Shown: positions 6,493 to 9,939 of the stretch, one piece after another
Layout of the letters: each line of letters begins with the position of its first letter
Numbering within the stretch: position 1 is the first letter of the stretch
Origin: Actinomycetes bacterium
GTDB taxonomy: Bacteria; Actinomycetota; Actinomycetes; Actinomycetales; Cellulomonadaceae
Direction of reading: 5' to 3'
NCBI GenBank assembly: GCA_023418375.1
Contig: JAEZZV010000282.1
Coordinates: 1-9,939, forward strand
Length of the DNA stretch: 9,939 bases
Program-made: the position numbers and the translations under genes
Notes under the pieces: model-generated
The model's input: only the letters and a program-made list of their open reading frames with translations
The model's database searches: none
Told to the model about the DNA's origin: nothing

Positions 6493-8961
6493 TCAGCCGA
6501 CCGTGTGCACCGGTGCCGGGAGCGCGCGTCCGGACATGTCGCGGCGCGGGTCGAGCTCCGGCAGGTCGATGGCCTGGCCGGCCGAGCCCGACGCGCGGGC
6601 CGGGCCCGGGCCCACCCAGCCCAGGATCAGCGTGTCCTCCCCGCGCAGGAACCGGTGGGCACGCACACCGCCCGTCGCCCGCCCCTTGCCCGGGTAGAGC
6701 TCGAACGGGGTCACCTTGGCGCTGCCGGCCTGCGTCCCGGGAAGCGCGTCGCTCGCGCCCGCGACCGTGACGACGACGGCGCTGTCGCGCTCGGCCGCGC
6801 GGACCGCGCCGAAGAACACGACCTGGACGCCCGGGGAGAGCTTGACGCCCGCCATGCCGCCCGCGCGTCGGCGCTGCGGGCGGACCCCGGAGGCGGGGAA
6901 GTGCAGGAGCTGGGCGTCGCCGGTGACGAAGACCAGGGTGTCGTCGTCGGCGACGGTCGCGGCCCCGACCACCTCGTCGCCGTCGGTGAGGTCGATGACG
7001 TCCCATGCGTCGCCGCGTGGCAGGTCCTCGGACACCACCCGCTTGACCGTCCCGCCCGCGGTGCCGAGGGCCAGGGTCGGCGCGTCGGGCGCGAGTGACG
7101 CGAGCGCGAGGACGCGCTCGCCGGGCTGCAGGTCGAGCACCTCGGCGACGGGGACACCGCCCGAGAGCGACGGCGCGCCGTCGGTCGGGGGGATCGCGGG
7201 CAGGTCCAGCACCGGCAGGCGCACGAGCCGGCCCCGGGAGGTGACAGCCCCGACGTCCCCGCGCGCAGTCGTCGCCACGCTCGAGACGACGACGTCGTGC
7301 GCAGCGCGGCGGCCCTCGCGGGTGGGCGCGGCGTCGTCGGACGTGCGCGCCAGCAGGCCCGTGCCCGAGAGCATCGCCCAGCAGGGCGTGTCCGCGATCT
7401 CCAGAGGCGTCGCGCTCGCCCGCGCCGCGACCGAGGCGGCGGACTGCGGGCCGACTCCGCCGGCGGACTCGAGCAGGATGGTCCGGCGCGGGGTGCCGTG
7501 CATGCGGGCGACCTCGGCCATCTCGTCGCTCACGACCTCGCGCAGACGGGCGTCCGAGGCGAGGATCTGCTCGAGCTCGTCGATCTCGCGCCGCAGCTCC
7601 TCGGCCTCCTTCTCCAGCTCGATGCGGGAGAACTTGGTGAGCCGGCGCAGGCGCAGCTCGAGGATGTACTCGGCCTGGGCCTGGGAGAGGTCGAACACCT
7701 GCATGAGGCGGTCCCGCGCCACGTCGGCGGTGTCGGACGTCCGGATCACCTGGATCACCTCGTCGATGTCCAGGATCGCGACGAGCAGGCCCTCGACCAG
7801 GTGCAGGCGGTCCTTGCGCCGCGCCAGCCGGTACGCCGACCGTCGGCGGACGACCGTGAGCCGGTGGTCCACCCACACCTGGACGAGCTCGCGCAGGCCG
7901 AGCGTGCGCGGCTGGCCGTCCACGAGGGCGACGTTGTTGATGCCGAACGAGTCCTCCATCGGCGTGTGCCGGTAGAGCTGCTCGAGCACGGCCTCGGGGT
8001 TGAAGCCCGACTTGACCTCGACGACCAGGCGCAAGCCCTTCTCGCGGTCGGTCAGGTCGATGACGTCGGAGATCCCGGAGAGCTTCTTGGCCTGCACGCC
8101 CTCCTTGATCTTCTCGATCACCTTCTCCGGCCCGACGCCGTACGGCAGCTCGGTGACGACGATGCCCTTGCGCCGCGGCGTGACGTTCTCGATCTTCGTC
8201 GTCGCGCGCGTGCGGAAGATGCCGCGGCCGGTCCGGTACGCCTCGCGCACGCCCTCGAGGCCGACGATCTTGCCGCCGCCCGGAAGGTCGGGGCCCGGGA
8301 CGAAGCGCATGAGGTCCTCGAGCGTCGCGTCGGGGTGCGCCACCAGGTGCCGCGCGGCCGAGACGACCTCCACGAGGTTGTGCGGCGCCATGTTGGTCGC
8401 CATGCCGACCGCGATGCCGGAGGCGCCGTTGACCAGCAGGTTCGGGATCGCCGCCGGCAGGACCGACGGCTGCATGAGCTTGTTGTCGTAGTTCGGGACG
8501 AGGTCGACCACGTCCTCGTCGAGGTCCTCGACCATCGCCATCGCGGCGGGCGCGAGGCGGGCCTCGGTGTACCGCGGGGCCGCAGGGCCGTCGTCGAGCG
8601 AGCCGAAGTTGCCGTGCCCGTCGACGAGCGGCAGGCGGAGCGAGAACGGCTGGGCCATCCGGACCAGGGCGTCGTAGATCGCCGTGTCACCGTGCGGGTG
8701 CAGCTTGCCCATCACGTCGCCCACGACGCGGGCGGACTTCACGTACGCGCGGTCGGGCCGCAGGCCCATCTCCGACATCTGGAAGAGGATCCGTCGCTGC
8801 ACCGGCTTGAGGCCGTCCCGCGCGTCGGGCAGCGCCCGGGCGTAGATGACCGAGTAGGCGTATTCGAGGAACGACCCCTGCATCTCCGCCGCGACGTCGA
8901 CGTCGACAATCGTCTCCTCATACGGCGTCGGGTCGGTCGGGCCGGCGGGGCGACGGGCCAT
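6493..8961 (-). CDS. parC: DNA topoisomerase IV subunit A (ParC; type IIA topoisomerase cleavage subunit)
   Basis: DNA-cleaving subunit partnering the ParE encoded at 2808-4937. From the ATG at 8961 it has 822 residues. The winged-helix segment carries ARVVGDVMGKLHPHGDTAIYDALVRMAQ (77-104), equivalent to the quinolone-resistance region, and the catalytic tyrosine Y131 in PRYTEARLAP, which forms the covalent 5'-phosphotyrosine link. The tower has NLLVNGASGIAVGMATNMAPHNL (174-196), and the coiled-coil gate lies around 425-490 (QAEYILELRLRRLTKFSRIELEKEAEELRREI). The C-terminal DNA-wrapping domain (about 495-822) lacks a canonical GyrA box (QRRGGKG); the nearest match is QRRRAGG (696-702), which together with the context favours ParC over GyrA. 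At the QRDR position equivalent to E. coli GyrA S83 this protein has T93, with D97 at the D87 position. GAGGAG lies 12 nt before the 8961 ATG. An in-frame ATG at 9015 with a closer GGAGGGA would add a non-conserved Pro/Arg-rich leader. Confidence 0.95.
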   Translation of the reverse strand: MARRPAGPTDPTPYEETIVDVDVAAEMQGSFLEYAYSVIYARALPDARDGLKPVQRRILFQMSEMGLRPDRAYVKSARVVGDVMGKLHPHGDTAIYDALVRMAQPFSLRLPLVDGHGNFGSLDDGPAAPRYTEARLAPAAMAMVEDLDEDVVDLVPNYDNKLMQPSVLPAAIPNLLVNGASGIAVGMATNMAPHNLVEVVSAARHLVAHPDATLEDLMRFVPGPDLPGGGKIVGLEGVREAYRTGRGIFRTRATTKIENVTPRRKGIVVTELPYGVGPEKVIEKIKEGVQAKKLSGISDVIDLTDREKGLRLVVEVKSGFNPEAVLEQLYRHTPMEDSFGINNVALVDGQPRTLGLRELVQVWVDHRLTVVRRRSAYRLARRKDRLHLVEGLLVAILDIDEVIQVIRTSDTADVARDRLMQVFDLSQAQAEYILELRLRRLTKFSRIELEKEAEELRREIDELEQILASDARLREVVSDEMAEVARMHGTPRRTILLESAGGVGPQSAASVAARASATPLEIADTPCWAMLSGTGLLARTSDDAAPTREGRRAAHDVVVSSVATTARGDVGAVTSRGRLVRLPVLDLPAIPPTDGAPSLSGGVPVAEVLDLQPGERVLALASLAPDAPTLALGTAGGTVKRVVSEDLPRGDAWDVIDLTDGDEVVGAATVADDDTLVFVTGDAQLLHFPASGVRPQRRRAGGMAGVKLSPGVQVVFFGAVRAAERDSAVVVTVAGASDALPGTQAGSAKVTPFELYPGKGRATGGVRAHRFLRGEDTLILGWVGPGPARASGSAGQAIDLPELDPRRDMSGRALPAPVHTVG

Positions 8962-9058
8962 CGGTGCGCGGGTCTCCTCGGGTGGGGGCCGCCGGGGCGG
9001 CGGGGGACGCACCATTGTCCCTCCCCGGCGTGCTCCGCCCGGCACCGGCGCGCCACGA

Positions 9059-9087
9059 GCCGCGCCCGCGGGCCGGTCGGGCGCGGC
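9059..9087. promoter_or_regulatory. 10-bp inverted repeat in the divergent parC/Pat-like promoter region
   Basis: GCCGCGCCCG (9059-9068) and CGGGCGCGGC (9078-9087) are perfect inverted repeats with a 9-nt spacer. The repeat ends 3 nt before the TAGCGT -10 box of the Pat-like gene and so covers its expected -35 region. It is well placed to be a repressor site, or a stem in a transcript reading through from elsewhere. The 141-nt region between the two divergent starts contains no other gene. Confidence 0.4.
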
Positions 9088-9090
9088 CGG

Positions 9091-9096
9091 TAGCGT
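9091..9096 (+). promoter_or_regulatory. -10 box for a leaderless Pat-like transcript
   Basis: TAGCGT matches TANNNT and ends 6 nt before the GTG at 9103, the same geometry as at parE. There is no Shine-Dalgarno. The box also supplies an in-frame TAG, so the coding frame cannot begin before 9094, which supports the 9103 start; GTG 9097 is the only other candidate. Confidence 0.6.
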
Positions 9097-9102
9097 GTGC
9101 CC

Positions 9103-9939
9103 GTGGCAGACGAGGACGCCGGCCCGGCCGCGACCGCCCCGGTGGGCTATCCGTTGCACTGGGAGGCCGACGTCGTGCTGCGGGACGGCGGCACCGCGCA
9201 CGTGCGCCCGATCCGGCCCGACGACGCCGACGCGTTGCAGGCCTTCCACGTCGCCCAGTCCCAGCGGTCCACGTACTTCCGCTTCTTCGCCCCGCTCGAG
9301 CGGCTGCCCGATGCCGAGCTCGAGCGCTTCACGCGGGTCGACCACCACGACCGCGTCGCCCTCGTGGCGGTGAGCGTCGAGGACGGCGTGGAGCGGATCA
9401 TCGCCGTCGCACGCTTCGACCGCACGGCCCCGACGACGGCCGAGGTCGCGTTCAACGTGTCGGACCGCCACCACGGTCGCGGGCTGGGTTCCGTGCTGCT
9501 CGAGCACCTGGCGGCGGCTGCGCAGGAGCGAGGCGTGCACCGGTTCACCGCTGAGGTGCTCCCGCAGAACGGCCGCATGCTCGCGGTGTTCCGGGAGGCC
9601 GGCTACGAGGTCCACCAGAGGCTCGACGACGGGATCGTCTGGGTCTCCTTCGACGTCGACCCGACCGAGCGCTCGATCGCGGTCATGGCGGACCGCGAGC
9701 ACCGCGCCGAGGCGCGCAGCGTCTCGGGGCTCCTCACACCCGCGTCGGTGCTCGTGGTCACCGACGTGCACGCGCCCGACCACCCCGCCGCGTGCGCCGT
9801 AGTCCGGCACCTCGTGGCCCAGCCGGCGGGTGCGGGCACGCGTGCGCCGGTCGTGCACGTCGTCGGCTGGCCGGGGGCCCCCGAGCCCGCACGCTCGTGG
9901 GGCTCGGCCGCCGAGCTGCGCGACGGCGTGGACCTGCTC
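9103..9939 (+). CDS. Pat-like GNAT acetyltransferase with start of an acetate-CoA-ligase-like region, 3'-truncated by window edge
   Basis: The first 279 residues are visible and the frame is open to the window end. Residues 24-185 are a GNAT domain: VVLRDGGTAHVRPIRPDDADAL, STYFRFFAPLERLPDAELERFT, AEVAFNVSDRHHGRGLGSVLL (113-133) with the acyl-CoA loop HGRGLG and the likely general base E114, then NGRMLAVFREAGYEV. This is the pattern of Pat-type protein lysine acetyltransferases, which in actinobacteria often have an N-terminal GNAT domain fused to an ADP-forming acetyl-CoA-synthetase-like region; known members acetylate metabolic enzymes such as AMP-forming acetyl-CoA synthetase. The linker DREHRAEARSVSGLLTPASVLVV (197-219) marks entry to the CoA-binding subdomain, where the usual GAS and GxxG motifs are missing. 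The start is the GTG at 9103 behind a TANNNT box. The gene is divergent from parC and the product is presumably cytoplasmic. The GNAT call is very secure, the full Pat architecture likely. Confidence 0.88.
   Translation, partial: MADEDAGPAATAPVGYPLHWEADVVLRDGGTAHVRPIRPDDADALQAFHVAQSQRSTYFRFFAPLERLPDAELERFTRVDHHDRVALVAVSVEDGVERIIAVARFDRTAPTTAEVAFNVSDRHHGRGLGSVLLEHLAAAAQERGVHRFTAEVLPQNGRMLAVFREAGYEVHQRLDDGIVWVSFDVDPTERSIAVMADREHRAEARSVSGLLTPASVLVVTDVHAPDHPAACAVVRHLVAQPAGAGTRAPVVHVVGWPGAPEPARSWGSAAELRDGVDLL

Noticed and set aside
2808..8961. The topoisomerase pair as GyrB/GyrA instead of ParE/ParC
   Set aside because: There is no dnaA, dnaN or recF context, the toprim motif is EGDSALGTAK rather than the gyrase form, the A subunit lacks a canonical GyrA box, and the primary sigma gene is adjacent.
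7297..9093. A 598-codon plus-strand open frame
   Set aside because: It is antisense to parC in a GC-rich region where stop codons are rare. Its product is rich in Arg, Asp, Val and His with no domain, while the minus strand encodes clear ParC motifs throughout.
8962..9858. Upstream in-frame extension of parC to 9858
   Set aside because: The extension reads antisense through the conserved GNAT domain of the Pat-like gene and has no homology to topoisomerases; the ParC family begins near the ATG at 8961.
1..9939. CRISPR array, insertion sequence, prophage, toxin-antitoxin or defence system
   Set aside because: No direct repeat-spacer pattern, transposase, integrase, phage structural gene, nuclease or toxin motif was seen; gene content is core chromosomal with uniform composition.

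Overview
The window is very GC-rich, with strong C/G third-position bias, frequent GTG starts and no phage, transposon, CRISPR, tRNA or rRNA signal. A HrdB/SigA-type primary sigma factor next to a ParE/ParC pair of the actinobacterial type, plus a DUF7455-like small zinc-finger protein and a DUF456 membrane protein, points to a core chromosomal region of a high-GC Actinomycetota. From general look I would guess Cellulomonadaceae or a close micrococcal relative, but that placement is inference.

Layout. 1-1288 (+): primary sigma factor, cut by the left window edge. 1329-2683 (-): three small genes, namely an unrecognised 122-aa protein, a DUF456 membrane protein and a DUF7455-like CxxC/CxxH protein, separated by hairpins and a perfect palindrome. 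2808-6416 (+): topoisomerase IV subunit B (parE), a two-domain GNAT acetyltransferase 22 nt downstream, and a small membrane-anchored protein whose start codon overlaps the GNAT stop. 6493-8961 (-): topoisomerase IV subunit A (parC), convergent with the previous block across a likely bidirectional terminator. 9103-9939 (+): a Pat-like protein with an N-terminal GNAT domain and the beginning of an acetate-CoA-ligase-like region, divergent from parC and cut by the right edge.

How it fits together. ParE (ATPase, toprim) and ParC (DNA cleavage/rejoining) form the A2B2 type IIA topoisomerase that decatenates and relaxes DNA. Their proximity to the primary sigma gene resembles the hrdB-parE-parC neighbourhood of Streptomyces, here compacted. 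parE, the tandem-GNAT gene and the Pat-like gene each have a TANNNT box 6-8 nt before a GTG with no Shine-Dalgarno, so all three are good candidates for leaderless transcripts.

I found no convincing undescribed system. The most useful leads are the leaderless starts, the operator-like inverted repeats in the 1.7-1.9 kb, 2.7 kb and 9.06 kb intergenic regions, the apparently degenerate nucleotide-binding motif of the Pat-like protein, and the conserved-looking but uncharacterised small genes. There is no gene-free stretch over 300 bases.
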